Source of the DNA: JAJDFU01 sp964641965
Lineage (GTDB): Bacteria; Bacteroidota; Bacteroidia; Chitinophagales; Saprospiraceae
NCBI GenBank assembly: GCA_964641965.1
Contig: CAZXLD010000014.1
Location: 25,045-89,044 of the forward strand
Length of the DNA: 64,000 bases
Direction: 5' to 3'
The translations under genes were made by a program, and so were the position numbers. Shown here piece after piece: positions 1-9,088 of the stretch. The notes under the pieces were generated by a model that did no database searches, had not been told where the DNA came from, and was given only the letters and a program-made list of their open reading frames with translations. Every line of letters begins with the position of its first letter. The stretch's first letter is position 1.

Positions 1-2953
1 GAAAATTGATTACGTCCTGGAAGGTCTTTTGTTTGGGCTGTACCATGCCTTCTTCCCATTTACCCAGCCGTTTGCTCAGGCTTTCAGCCTTGTTTGTTAA
101 ATCCCCGGCGTCTTCACGCGCTTTCAGTTGCTGATGTAAACCATCAAATTGCCTTTTCACCTGCTGGACCTGATTTACAGAATGAGTAATCGCCTCCGCC
201 ATTCCTTCAATTTCGGATAATTGCTGTTGTTGGGCCTGGTAATCCGCCATAAAAGCTTTTATCCTTGGGTCCGGGAGTAGTTGACAAGATTGAGAGAGGG
301 TATCTCCATCAAAGATCAACTGTAGTGTATAAGTACCCGGGGCAACATGGCTCCCGCCGTAATTTCCAAACATAAATCGATTATCAATAGCAGGAAGTGT
401 AGACTTGCGCAAGTCCCAATGAAAGCGATTAATTCCTTTTTTGGCTGGTAACAAAGCCGGCTTGGGAGGGCCCCCTGTAAAGGTCTTGAATGCCGGATCA
501 GCTGTATTGGAAAATCGATTGACTTCTTTATTATTGGCATCCAATATTACGAGCTCAAGCGCAACGCTATCTTCGTGAGCAGGTAAGAAGTAGGTTACCG
601 GAATGCCGTCTGGTTGGGTCTGTCCCATGCCTTTGGGTGCTTTTTCTCCCGCACCTGACCAAAATCGGATTTGGTCGGATGGGGAAAACAGCAGCGCCGT
701 GGTGGTGTCAGCCGTAGTACTCCATTGTCGGATGGGATTGATGTCATCCAGTATCCAAAATCCACGACCTGCCGTTGAGATAACCAAATCATTATCGGCA
801 TATGTAAGATCTGTAACAGGAAGGTGGGGCAGATCTAACTGAATGGGATGCCATGAAGCTCCATAATCAGAAGATAAATAAATACCCCTTTCGGTTCCTG
901 CAAAAAACAAACCGGCCTGATCAGGGTCTTCCCGAACTACTCGAACAAATTCATCTTTTGGTAAACCGGTATCCAAGCGAGCCCAGGTAGCACCATAGTC
1001 ATTAGTGAAAAAGACCATAGGTGCATGATCCATAAATTTATAGCGCGTAACTGTTACCAAGGCCGAACCATCACGATGTGGAGACGCATCAATAGCATTG
1101 ATTAATGATTCTTCCAGACCGGTTGGAGTCACATTTTTCCAACTATCGCCTCCATCTTGTGTGATATGGACCAAGCCGTCATCACTTCCTGCCCATAGTA
1201 TACCTTGTTGGCGTTCAGACGCTTCCAGATAACTTATGGTATTGTAATTTTCGCCTCCCGCGGCCTCATTGGTGAATGGAATTCCTCCTGGGCCCTGATA
1301 AGTAGTATCGTTTCGGGTAAGGTCCGGACTGATTTCTTCCCAGGATTGCCCACCATCGATACTTTTTAAGACCAATTGAGCCCCTTGATAGATCGTACCA
1401 GGGGCAAAAGGATCTGCTATTAACGGGTTATTCCAATTAAAACGATATTTCATCTCCTTGGGCATGGTACCCAGATTCACGGAAGGGTAGGGCATGATAT
1501 CCTTGATTAACCCAGTTTGCTGATCGTACACATCTATAAAACCTTGAATGCTATTGCCATAGATTCGGCTCGGATTGTCTGGATCGAATGCGAGGAAGGC
1601 ACTTTCCCCTCCGGAAACCGGTTTCCAATCCCGGAAGCTTATGCCCCTTCCATTGCTTCGGCTGGCAATATCCACAGTGGAATTATCCTGCTGCCCTCCA
1701 TAAATGTGATAGGGAAATTGGCGGTCTGTGATTACCCGATAAAATTGAGCGGTGGGTTGATTGTTTTGGGTACTCCAGGAGGCGCCACCGTTAAAAGAGA
1801 CACATCCGCCTCCATCGTTTGCTAAAATCAGGTTTTCCGGATTGTGCGGATTAATCCACAAGTCGTGTTGATCACTGTGCGGGTTGGGGATTGGAGTAAA
1901 GGATTTACCACCGTCTATCGACTTTAGCATTTGTGCGTTCAACACATACACTTGCTGTGGATTGACAGGGTCGGCAAATATTTCGGTGTAATACCAGGCC
2001 CGGGTAATCGTTCTTCGGTCGCCGGTGGTGCGAACCCAGCTTTTTCCGCTGTTATCTGAGCGGAAAACACCTCCTTCTTCAGCCTCAATATTGGCATATA
2101 CGGTGTTAGGATTTGCAGGAGAAACGGAAACGGCTACCTTTCCCATGTCCTTCGGCAAGCCCTCCTTCAACGGTTGCCATTGATCGCCGCCATCCGTTGT
2201 TTTATAGATGCCTGACCCTGGCCCACCACTTCGGATTTCCCATGGCTTCCGTTGATGATCCCAGAATCCTGCGTATAAAATTCTCGGGTTATGCTTGTCC
2301 AGGCTCAGGTCGCAGGCACCTGTTTGTTCGTCTACAAATAATACCTGGGTCCAGGTTACTCCTCCATCTCTTGACCGATAGATTCCTCGTGTTTCGCTTG
2401 GGCCATATACTGCACCTTGGACGGCCACATATACCAGGTTGTGATCGGTAGGGTGTATAACGATAGCTGCAATATGATGCGCATTTTCCAAACCAATATG
2501 GCTCCAGGTTGCCCCTGCATCCATAGATTTATACACTCCATCGCCTGCAGATGTCATGACTCCTCGTACGGCGTGTTCGCCCATGCCTACATAAATCACG
2601 TTGGGGTCGGAAGGTGCTACCGCAATAGCTCCAACGGAGCCGGTTTTGAAAAATTTATCCGAGATATTGGTCCAGTTAGCACCGGCATCCTCCGTTTTCC
2701 AGACACCTCCTCCAGTGCTACCCATGTAATAAGTCAAGGGCTGGTTTTCCACTCCTGCAACAGCATTGGAGCGACCGCCACGGTAGGGGCCTACATTGCG
2801 CCAAGACAGGCCCTGCAGGTAGGCTTCATCCCAAGGGGAGCCTTGAGCGGTAAGGTCATTCAGATGGAAAATGGGAGTACTACCAATACCGCAAATCAGG
2901 AGAATTGGAAAAAATAAGGATCCGATGTTGGGAATATGTAATATGAAATGCAT
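1..2953 (-). CDS. BNR/VPS10 (sortilin)-like beta-propeller protein, C-terminus cut by window edge
   Basis: Reading the minus strand from an ATG at 2953 gives about 984 codons with no stop before the window begins, so the 3' end is missing. The first ~40 residues hold a hydrophobic stretch that looks like an export signal. After that come many repeats of the BNR/Asp-box kind (for example YKSMDAGATW, YKTTDGGDQW, FRSDNSGKSW, LKSIDGGQSW), the pattern of the WD40/YVTN/BNR glycosyl-hydrolase-like family with VPS10/sortilin-type propellers. The visible C-terminal part turns into a helical, Gln-rich stretch. These proteins are common secreted or periplasmic proteins in Bacteroidota and their substrate is generally unknown; peptidase or glycosidase activity cannot be claimed. 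The gene stands alone, divergent from nothing close by. Confidence 0.85.
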   Translation of the reverse strand, partial: MHFILHIPNIGSLFFPILLICGIGSTPIFHLNDLTAQGSPWDEAYLQGLSWRNVGPYRGGRSNAVAGVENQPLTYYMGSTGGGVWKTEDAGANWTNISDKFFKTGSVGAIAVAPSDPNVIYVGMGEHAVRGVMTSAGDGVYKSMDAGATWSHIGLENAHHIAAIVIHPTDHNLVYVAVQGAVYGPSETRGIYRSRDGGVTWTQVLFVDEQTGACDLSLDKHNPRILYAGFWDHQRKPWEIRSGGPGSGIYKTTDGGDQWQPLKEGLPKDMGKVAVSVSPANPNTVYANIEAEEGGVFRSDNSGKSWVRTTGDRRTITRAWYYTEIFADPVNPQQVYVLNAQMLKSIDGGKSFTPIPNPHSDQHDLWINPHNPENLILANDGGGCVSFNGGASWSTQNNQPTAQFYRVITDRQFPYHIYGGQQDNSTVDIASRSNGRGISFRDWKPVSGGESAFLAFDPDNPSRIYGNSIQGFIDVYDQQTGLIKDIMPYPSVNLGTMPKEMKYRFNWNNPLIADPFAPGTIYQGAQLVLKSIDGGQSWEEISPDLTRNDTTYQGPGGIPFTNEAAGGENYNTISYLEASERQQGILWAGSDDGLVHITQDGGDSWKNVTPTGLEESLINAIDASPHRDGSALVTVTRYKFMDHAPMVFFTNDYGATWARLDTGLPKDEFVRVVREDPDQAGLFFAGTERGIYLSSDYGASWHPIQLDLPHLPVTDLTYADNDLVISTAGRGFWILDDINPIRQWSTTADTTTALLFSPSDQIRFWSGAGEKAPKGMGQTQPDGIPVTYFLPAHEDSVALELVILDANNKEVNRFSNTADPAFKTFTGGPPKPALLPAKKGINRFHWDLRKSTLPAIDNRFMFGNYGGSHVAPGTYTLQLIFDGDTLSQSCQLLPDPRIKAFMADYQAQQQQLSEIEGMAEAITHSVNQVQQVKRQFDGLHQQLKAREDAGDLTNKAESLSKRLGKWEEGMVQPKQKTFQDVINF

Positions 2954-3054
2954 GCGTAAAAAATTTTACCTAAGTGCTTTAGGCTGTGTTAATTTCACGC
3001 AAAAGGTAAGAAAACCCTTTAATACGGTAGGATTGAAAGAGAAAATGGTGGGGC

Positions 3055-3660
3055 CTAAAGTATATTTAAACGGATCAATTGCTCTTTCAGAAGGGAAGGG
3101 TTTTTAAAGTAAAGTGCTTGAAGACCAACGGATTGAGCACCTTCTACATTGGCTGGGCTGTCATCTATAAAAATTGCCTTTTCTCGGTCAAATTTGTATC
3201 GCTCGATCAGCAATTCATAAATACGTTGGTCTGGCTTTACCAGCTTTTCTTCTCCAGAAACCAGAATGCCTTCGAATTTGGTTAACCAGGCAAAGCGTTC
3301 CAGCGCAATTGGAAAAGTCTCGTGCGACCAATTGGTGAGGGCAAGCAACCGATGCGTTCCCCGTTGATGTAGCGTCTCCAAAATTTCTACAGTACCGTCG
3401 ATCTGTCCACTGATCATTTCCGGCCACCGCTCGGCATAAGCCCTTATCCATTCTGCTTTATCGGGATAACTTTCAATAAGTTGCTCCGTAGCTTCCTCCC
3501 AAGTCCTGCCTGCATCTTGTTGGCCATTCCAAGCTGAAGTGGTTACCGTAGCCAGGAAATGCTCCATTTCCTCCTCCTTGGGGATCAGCTTTCGGTACAG
3601 GTATCTAGGATTCCAATCGATTAGTACGCCGCCCAGGTCAAAGACAACCGTTTCTACCAT
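3055..3660 (-). CDS. HAD-superfamily phosphatase (subfamily IA, YihX-like)
   Basis: 201 residues from the ATG at 3660; the longer reading begins at a TTG two codons upstream and is less likely. All four HAD motifs are visible: VVFDLGGVLIDWNP with the nucleophile Asp near residue 7, LTNWS as motif II, KLVKPDQRIYELL with the motif III Lys, and FIDDSPANVEGA as motif IV. The cap between motifs I and II is helical as in subfamily IA. The closest named relatives are the YihX-type sugar-phosphate phosphatases, but substrate cannot be read from sequence. It is expected in the cytoplasm and is divergent from rimK. Confidence 0.88.
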   Translation of the reverse strand: MVETVVFDLGGVLIDWNPRYLYRKLIPKEEEMEHFLATVTTSAWNGQQDAGRTWEEATEQLIESYPDKAEWIRAYAERWPEMISGQIDGTVEILETLHQRGTHRLLALTNWSHETFPIALERFAWLTKFEGILVSGEEKLVKPDQRIYELLIERYKFDREKAIFIDDSPANVEGAQSVGLQALYFKNPSLLKEQLIRLNIL

Positions 3661-3777
3661 GATCAAGTTGGTTATTATGGCTGCTCGAAAGTAAGGATAT
3701 TTAAGCTATCTGGCCCAGATCATATTACCCTAAGGAAAAAGTAGAGAAGGCAAACGGTTTTGCTACATTTATCACGG

Positions 3778-4686
3778 ATGCGAATCGTTATACTTTCAAG
3801 AGGACCGTTTTTATATTCCACCCAGAGCCTGCATCTGGCTGCCAGGAAGCGGGGCCATGCAGTCACTGTCTTAGACCATACAGACTGCACGGTAGTGGTA
3901 AGATCAGGTAGTTCGGTATTGCTTAATGAGGGAAATAGCATTCAGGGAATAAATGGAATAATTCCCCGTATAGGACCTTCAGTTACAAATATCGGAGCTT
4001 CAATCATACAGCATTTAGTCAGCCAAGGCGCTATTTCAGTGGTTTCTGCCGACGGCTTGCTGCGCGCCAGGGATAAATTTCAATGTCTCCAGCAGTTTGC
4101 TGAAAAAGATATCGCAGTTCCCAAATCCGCTTTGGTAGGGAGTTTGGGCCATGTAGCCTCTATCGTCGAACTGCTTGGTGGTTTCCCGATTGTTTTAAAA
4201 TTACAAGGTCTTACCCATGGAAATGGAGTCCTGCTTATGGAAACCTTATCTCAGTTACAGTCCACCATGGAAGCTTTTTTACATCTCAGACAACAAGTTT
4301 TGCTTCAGGAATACATAAAAGAGGCTAATGGAGTCGATATCCGGGCGTTGGTGGTAGGGGACAAGGTAGTGGCGGCAATGGAGCGAAAGGCAAAGGAGGG
4401 AGAGTTCAGAGCCAACCTGCATCAAGGTGGCGTTGGATCTCCAGTAGAATTGACAAAAAGGGAAAACAAGATGGCTGTAAAGGCTGCCAGATTTCTGGGG
4501 CTTGAAGTGGCAGGAGTCGATTTCCTTAGATCTTCAAAAGGTCCCCTTGTACTGGAAGTCAACGCTTCTCCAGGTTTGGAGGGGATAGAGAAGGTAACAG
4601 GCGTCAATGTGTCGGACAAGATCATTCTACGATTGGAGGAATTGATTCGGACTAAGCGGATAAGGTATGAAGATACGCATCCATAA
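3778..4686 (+). CDS. rimK: RimK-family ATP-grasp ligase (S6-type glutamate ligase)
   Basis: 302 residues from the ATG at 3778 (MRIVILSRG), which matches the usual RimK start; a TTG 18 nt upstream gives six extra residues not found in the family. Visible are the N-terminal RimK fold with IIPRIGPSVTN, the ARDKFQCLQQ segment opening the ATP-grasp domain, KEANGVDIRALVVGDKVV, the signature AKEGEFRANLHQGG, and the metal-binding VLEVNASPGLEGIE near the C-terminus. RimK enzymes add glutamate to the C-terminus of ribosomal protein S6 or related acceptors with ATP. Its 3' end overlaps the next gene, a zinc acylase, by 20 bp, so the two are probably translated together. A near-consensus -7 box (TACATTTA, 3764-3771) lies just before the start. 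Confidence 0.92.
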   Translation: MRIVILSRGPFLYSTQSLHLAARKRGHAVTVLDHTDCTVVVRSGSSVLLNEGNSIQGINGIIPRIGPSVTNIGASIIQHLVSQGAISVVSADGLLRARDKFQCLQQFAEKDIAVPKSALVGSLGHVASIVELLGGFPIVLKLQGLTHGNGVLLMETLSQLQSTMEAFLHLRQQVLLQEYIKEANGVDIRALVVGDKVVAAMERKAKEGEFRANLHQGGVGSPVELTKRENKMAVKAARFLGLEVAGVDFLRSSKGPLVLEVNASPGLEGIEKVTGVNVSDKIILRLEELIRTKRIRYEDTHP

Positions 4687-5608
4687 TACCACGGTCCTGC
4701 CAGGGGAAAGGGTCGCAATAAATATCCCTGCGGGCCGGCTTCCTACCGGACGACAGGTCGTGGTTAGGCTTCAGGTATGCAGAGGACCTTCGGATGGACC
4801 GTGTGTGCTTTTCATGGGCGGAATGCATGGAGATGAAATTAATGGAGTGGAGATTGTTCGTCGGATCTTGTCGGCTGCCTGGATGGATCAGTTGAAAGCG
4901 GGAACCATTATTGCCATTCCGCTACTAAATGTGTACGGTTTCATCAATAATTGCCGTGAGGTTCCTGGGGGAAAGGATATCAATCGTAGTTTTCCGGGAA
5001 GTAGCCGGGGGTCTATGGCAGCTCGTCTGGCGGCCATTTTAAGTAAAAAAATATTGCCCTGGATCGATTGGGGAATAGACTTTCATACCGGCTCTGGCCA
5101 AATTTACAATTACCCGCAGCTACGGTTTTCTCCTGGCGATGAAAAGGCCAAAGCATTGGCCAATGATTTTGCCGTTCCCTTTCTACTTCCCAAAGCTCCT
5201 ATTGCCAAATCAATGCGACGCATTTTCCTGAATCAGGGAAAATCCATTTTGATTTACGAAGGAGGCGAGAACCAGCGGTTAGATGAATTTTCCATAGATC
5301 GTGGGGTAGCAGGAGCGCATCGGTTGCTCGTCAGCCAAGGTATGTTGCAAGAGCAAGATATTGCGCGTTCTACCGGTATGCATATCAAACAAACCACCTG
5401 GCTTCGGGCCCCTGCATCGGGAATATTCCAGGCTTATAAAGTATCCGGCCAACCTATCGGAATAGGCGATACTCTGGCTGCCATCTGTCCGCCATTTGAA
5501 GAACAGGTCCATTTGGTGCAGTCAAAGGTTTCGGGCTACATAGTTGGACATGCCAATGCAGGTCTCGTTCAGCAAGGAGACGCCTTGTTTCATATCGGAC
5601 AAGTGTAA
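4667..5608 (+). CDS. Succinylglutamate desuccinylase/aspartoacylase-family zinc hydrolase
   Basis: 313 residues. The zinc site of the AstE/aspartoacylase (M14-like) family is visible: GGMHGDE with His54 and Glu57, and a second zinc His at 140 in IDFHTGSG; NRSFPG and IYEGGE are further family motifs. The last ~70 residues form a small beta domain of the biotinyl/barrel-sandwich type (LRAPASGIFQ, then VSGYIVG), a common C-terminal domain in this group. These enzymes hydrolyse N-acyl amino acids or related amides. The overlap with rimK suggests that it acts on the product of RimK or on a related acyl-glutamate, but that is inference. No signal peptide is seen. Confidence 0.88.
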   Translation: MKIRIHNTTVLPGERVAINIPAGRLPTGRQVVVRLQVCRGPSDGPCVLFMGGMHGDEINGVEIVRRILSAAWMDQLKAGTIIAIPLLNVYGFINNCREVPGGKDINRSFPGSSRGSMAARLAAILSKKILPWIDWGIDFHTGSGQIYNYPQLRFSPGDEKAKALANDFAVPFLLPKAPIAKSMRRIFLNQGKSILIYEGGENQRLDEFSIDRGVAGAHRLLVSQGMLQEQDIARSTGMHIKQTTWLRAPASGIFQAYKVSGQPIGIGDTLAAICPPFEEQVHLVQSKVSGYIVGHANAGLVQQGDALFHIGQV

Positions 5609-5698
5609 GGTTTTATCTTTTCCTGAGCCTCTATGGATTTCATCTGTTAATTTCTGACAGGGGCTTTTTACTTTTGATCTTCTACAAAAAAGAGGTGT

Positions 5699-6235
5699 TT
5701 GCAATCGACAATTACTCGTTCTTTACGCCAATTTAGAAGCTACCACAGATATCTGGGACTGGCTTTGGCCTTACTGCTCTTGTTGAGTGCCTTAACTGGA
5801 ATTTTACTCGCCTGGAAGAAACAATCGGACCTACTCCAACCACCTACTCAAAAAGGAGCCCAACCAGGACTGGTGGAATGGCTTCCATTGGATCAATTGG
5901 GTGAAATTGCTCAAAGTGCCCTTCTGAAAGAAGGAATGGAATTGGAAGATGCAGTCATTGATCGCATGGACATTCGTCCGGGAAAGGGGATCGTAAAAAT
6001 TCTTTTCAAAGAAGGTTGGTGGGAGGTACAGGTAGACGGGACATCCGGGAAGGTGCTTTCCATCGCTCGTCGGCACTCTGATTGGATTGAAAAAGTACAC
6101 GATGGATCCATTATCTCGGAAGGCTTTAAGTTGCTATCCATGAATATACTAGGGTTTGGGATCTTATTGTTGATCACAACTGGAATTTGGTTGTGGTACG
6201 GTCCCAGGTTGTTTCGAAAGCTTCGGAGAAAATAG
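5699..6235 (+). CDS. PepSY-associated transmembrane protein
   Basis: 178 residues. An N-terminal membrane segment (about 17-38, LGLALALLLLLSALTGILLA) is followed by a soluble PepSY-like domain (EDAVIDRMDIRPGKGIVKI, then EVQVDGTSGKVLS) and a second membrane segment near 147-168, ending in a basic tail. This is the small PepSY-TM layout found near iron-uptake and redox genes in many bacteria. The reading begins at a TTG; no ATG in frame lies upstream of the first membrane segment. It follows the rimK pair by 90 bp and may be co-transcribed. Exact role unknown. Confidence 0.72.
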   Translation: MQSTITRSLRQFRSYHRYLGLALALLLLLSALTGILLAWKKQSDLLQPPTQKGAQPGLVEWLPLDQLGEIAQSALLKEGMELEDAVIDRMDIRPGKGIVKILFKEGWWEVQVDGTSGKVLSIARRHSDWIEKVHDGSIISEGFKLLSMNILGFGILLLITTGIWLWYGPRLFRKLRRK

Positions 6236-6355
6236 CTGTGCCTTCAATTTAGGCGCTGGTTGACTGGGTAAATCTGATCCAACATGGGGTTGGAAATCTT
6301 TGTAAGAGTCTCTATTTAGTCTTTCGGACCATCTTCTGCCCATAAATTCAGGCTA

Positions 6356-6961
6356 ATGCAGGCAAACCAGATAGGTATCTTAATTCTGGCCGCAGGAGGG
6401 TCCAAACGGCTGGGTTTTCCTAAACAACTCCTCTACCTGAATGGACAAAGTTTGCTAAAACGAGTAATCGGCCTGGCCTTGCAAATAAAGAATTCCGCCG
6501 TCCTTACAATTCTGGGCGCCTACGCTGAGCAACTGAAACCTGAAATTGAAGATTTACCTGTTCGAGTCCTACTGAATGAGGAATGGGAGAACGGACAAAG
6601 TACTTCAGTGAAAATGGGTGTTGAAGCCCTTTCTTCTTGTGACGCTGTATTGATCCTGGTTACGGATCAGGTAGCACTAAACAAAAGATGGCTTTCCGAG
6701 TTTTTACAAGCTGCAGCATCTAAATCGTCTGCTATTTGGATGGCAGAATACGGAAATGGTGTCTGCGGGGTACCTCTTTTCCTACCACAAAGGTATTTTG
6801 GTCTTGTTGATAAACTACACGGAGATCAAGGAATTAAGCGCGTTTTGAGACAAGAAAGAATGCCATTTTCTACCTTCTTTCTTCCAGACGGAGAACTCGA
6901 TGTTGATCGGGAATCAGATTTGAAAGCCCTCCATGCAAAGGGATATTTCCTTCGTCGATAA
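6356..6961 (+). CDS. MobA/MocA-like nucleotidyltransferase
   Basis: 201 residues. The NTP-binding start LILAAGGSKRLGFPKQLLYL is the signature of the MobA-like NTP-transferase family (PF12804), followed by the LILVTDQVAL segment that carries the metal-binding Asp. Members include molybdenum-cofactor cytidylyl- and guanylyltransferases (MocA, MobA). Several Bacteroidota copies are annotated as MocA-like, but no molybdoenzyme or cofactor gene lies nearby, so the substrate is open. Cytoplasmic, single domain of normal length. Confidence 0.85.
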   Translation: MQANQIGILILAAGGSKRLGFPKQLLYLNGQSLLKRVIGLALQIKNSAVLTILGAYAEQLKPEIEDLPVRVLLNEEWENGQSTSVKMGVEALSSCDAVLILVTDQVALNKRWLSEFLQAAASKSSAIWMAEYGNGVCGVPLFLPQRYFGLVDKLHGDQGIKRVLRQERMPFSTFFLPDGELDVDRESDLKALHAKGYFLRR

Positions 6962-6996
6962 AAATGATTGAAACGTAGGAAACTTTAAAACCTATT

Positions 6997-7028
6997 ATTG
7001 TTTCCTGTGTTTTTTGCATTTACCTTTG
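6997..7028 (+). promoter_or_regulatory. Bacteroidota-type promoter of the TetR-efflux operon
   Basis: A perfect -7 box TACCTTTG (7021-7028) lies 20 nt after ATTG (6997-7000), close to the Bacteroidota -33/-7 arrangement. The ATG at 7046 follows by 17 nt. The promoter overlaps the upstream TTG that would extend the TetR reading frame, which argues for the ATG start. Confidence 0.6.
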
Positions 7029-7045
7029 TGGCGCAATTTTTTACC

Positions 7046-7684
7046 ATGGAGCCAATTCGGCAGACCGATCAGAAGGAACAGATCCTGGGCAAAGCTACTT
7101 CCTTATTCATCCGATATGGAATCAAATCGATTTCCATGGATGATCTGGCCCGTGAGTTGGGCATCTCGAAAAAGACCTTATACCAGTATGTGGAAAACAA
7201 AGCTGATTTAATTCAGCAGGTTTTCCAGCGCCGGATCAATGGGGAAACAGCCTTAATGGCCCAATTTCAGGAAGATGCCGAAGATGCTATTGACGAAATG
7301 CTACGCTTGGCACGCTATGTGATTGGCGTATTGCGCGAAATATCCCCCACCACTGTATATGACTTACAAAAATACTATCGGAACATCTGGGTAAAGACCG
7401 AATCGCTCCGACAACAATTCGTTTTTGAAATCATTCGAGAAAACCTCAGAAGAGGCATGAAACAAGGGTTATATCGGGAAAATATGAATCCCGACATTAT
7501 TGCGAAGTTGTATGTAGCCAAGACTTCTTTGGTGGCGGACAATGAATTTTTTCCTGCGGCTGAATACAACATGGAATCCCTTTTCCGGGAATACTTTACC
7601 TATCACATTTATGGAATCGCTTCTCCGAAGGGACTTCGGCTGCTGGAGACCCATTTGGAATCAGCGATAAACTCAATTGATTAA
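7046..7684 (+). CDS. TetR/AcrR-family transcriptional regulator
   Basis: 212 residues from the ATG at 7046. The N-terminal helix-turn-helix is clear (KEQILGKATSLFIRYGIKSI, then MDDLARELGISKKTLYQYVE, residues ~11-55), followed by a helical ligand-binding domain without recognisable specificity. A TetR at the head of an RND efflux operon usually represses it and is released by a pump substrate or a membrane signal; that role here is inferred from position. The gap to the TolC gene is 17 bp, so regulator and pump probably share one transcript and the circuit would be autoregulated. Confidence 0.92.
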   Translation: MEPIRQTDQKEQILGKATSLFIRYGIKSISMDDLARELGISKKTLYQYVENKADLIQQVFQRRINGETALMAQFQEDAEDAIDEMLRLARYVIGVLREISPTTVYDLQKYYRNIWVKTESLRQQFVFEIIRENLRRGMKQGLYRENMNPDIIAKLYVAKTSLVADNEFFPAAEYNMESLFREYFTYHIYGIASPKGLRLLETHLESAINSID

Positions 7685-7701
7685 TCCAAGCACTCCCTTA
7701 A

Positions 7702-9045
7702 ATGACATTCAGGACATTACTTCTTGCCATTGCCTTTTCCACGGCTTGTTTCGGCCTAGCCGAAGCACAAATTACCACCATGACTTTGGATCAGGCAGTT
7801 GAATTTGCCTGGAATAACAATACCCAGATCCGGCAGAAACAGATCGAAATTGCGGATGCGGATCAGCAGGTGCTTGAAAATCAGGCATTTGGGATTCCTC
7901 AGTTAAGTGCACGAGCTGACTATACCCGATATTTGGTCGTGCCACAACAACCCATTCCGGAGACCTTTCGCCTAGGGTTCGAGGCTGTATTACCGGATAC
8001 CGTAACTGTTCCTAACAGTGCTGCCTTTTTCCTGAAGAATAATTTCACGGCGTCTATTGACCTGGATGCAATGGTATTTGATGCCCGATTTTTTATTGGG
8101 CTGAAAGCCGCCAAACAATTCAGGACGTTGGTTACCCAGGAACTTGAATCGGAAAAGCGCAATGTCCGATCGGATGTGGTAAATGCTTATTTGCCAATCT
8201 TATTGATCAATCAATCCATCCGAATATTAGATAGCAATATCACGATTGTGGATAAGCTATTGTTCGAAACAGATCAGCTGTTCCAGGCAGGGTTTGCCGA
8301 ACAACTGGATGTAGACCGACAAACGTTGGCCCTTTCCAATCTAAAGACCCAGAAAGCATCTTTGGAAGGTCAACGCACTACAGCGCTCAATCGCCTGAAA
8401 TACACTATTGGTTTTCCAGTCGAAGATGATTTGGAAATCCTGGAAACGATGGAGGGGCTCCTGGCTTTTGCGAGTGAAAATGATCTTACGGGTGAATTTG
8501 ATTTGAATCGACGGCCGGATTTTGTCCTCACGCAGGAAGCTGTTCGAATCAACGATGTCCGAATAGCTGTGGAACGCTCCGAATATTTTCCGAGGATGCG
8601 TGCCTTTGCTTCGGCCCAAGAAGCTTATCAGGGAAATACATCGGAAGATGATTTTTGGGCGCCTAATGTCTTCGTTGGAGCCTCCTTGAGCATTCCCATT
8701 TTTAGTGGATTGGAACGGAAGGCGAAAGTGGAGCGTGCCCGCCTGGCTAAAGCCAATGTGGAGGTCCAGCAGCAGGATTTAATACGGGCGATTCGCCTTG
8801 AAGTATCGGCCACTCGTAACGATTACAATACCGCCTTGCAAGCTTATGAAGAGCAGCAGAAAAACCTGAGATTGGCTGAACGGATCTACAATACCACAGA
8901 AATAAAATATAGTGAAGGCGTTGGTAGCAGTGTAGAAGTGGTGCAGGCCCAACAGGGCTTGTACGATGCACAACGCAATTATTTGCAAGCTACCTATGAT
9001 CTTGTATTGGCTAAGCAAAATCTTGATATCGCGCTCGGTAATTAA
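7702..9045 (+). CDS. TolC-family outer-membrane efflux channel
   Basis: 447 residues with an N-terminal signal peptide (cleavage probably after AEAQ near residue 23-26). Two halves of the OEP family are visible, with long alpha-helical coiled coils (for example the segments around 190-240 and 360-440) and the repeated LDQAVEFAWNNN-type start. The family forms trimeric outer-membrane channels that join a periplasmic adaptor and an inner-membrane pump. It sits between the TetR gene and the adaptor gene and is the outer-membrane part of this RND system. Confidence 0.92.
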   Translation: MTFRTLLLAIAFSTACFGLAEAQITTMTLDQAVEFAWNNNTQIRQKQIEIADADQQVLENQAFGIPQLSARADYTRYLVVPQQPIPETFRLGFEAVLPDTVTVPNSAAFFLKNNFTASIDLDAMVFDARFFIGLKAAKQFRTLVTQELESEKRNVRSDVVNAYLPILLINQSIRILDSNITIVDKLLFETDQLFQAGFAEQLDVDRQTLALSNLKTQKASLEGQRTTALNRLKYTIGFPVEDDLEILETMEGLLAFASENDLTGEFDLNRRPDFVLTQEAVRINDVRIAVERSEYFPRMRAFASAQEAYQGNTSEDDFWAPNVFVGASLSIPIFSGLERKAKVERARLAKANVEVQQQDLIRAIRLEVSATRNDYNTALQAYEEQQKNLRLAERIYNTTEIKYSEGVGSSVEVVQAQQGLYDAQRNYLQATYDLVLAKQNLDIALGN

Positions 9046-9088
9046 TTATCCTAAGAAATCGACCCGCAAGGGGGAAAACAAACTCAGC

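Noticed and set aside
2113..2917. Frames on the plus strand opposite the BNR gene
   Set aside because: They lie wholly inside a gene with clear family repeats on the other strand.
8966..9088. 41-residue upstream extension of the adaptor lipoprotein
   Set aside because: Starts inside the TolC gene and would bury the lipobox.
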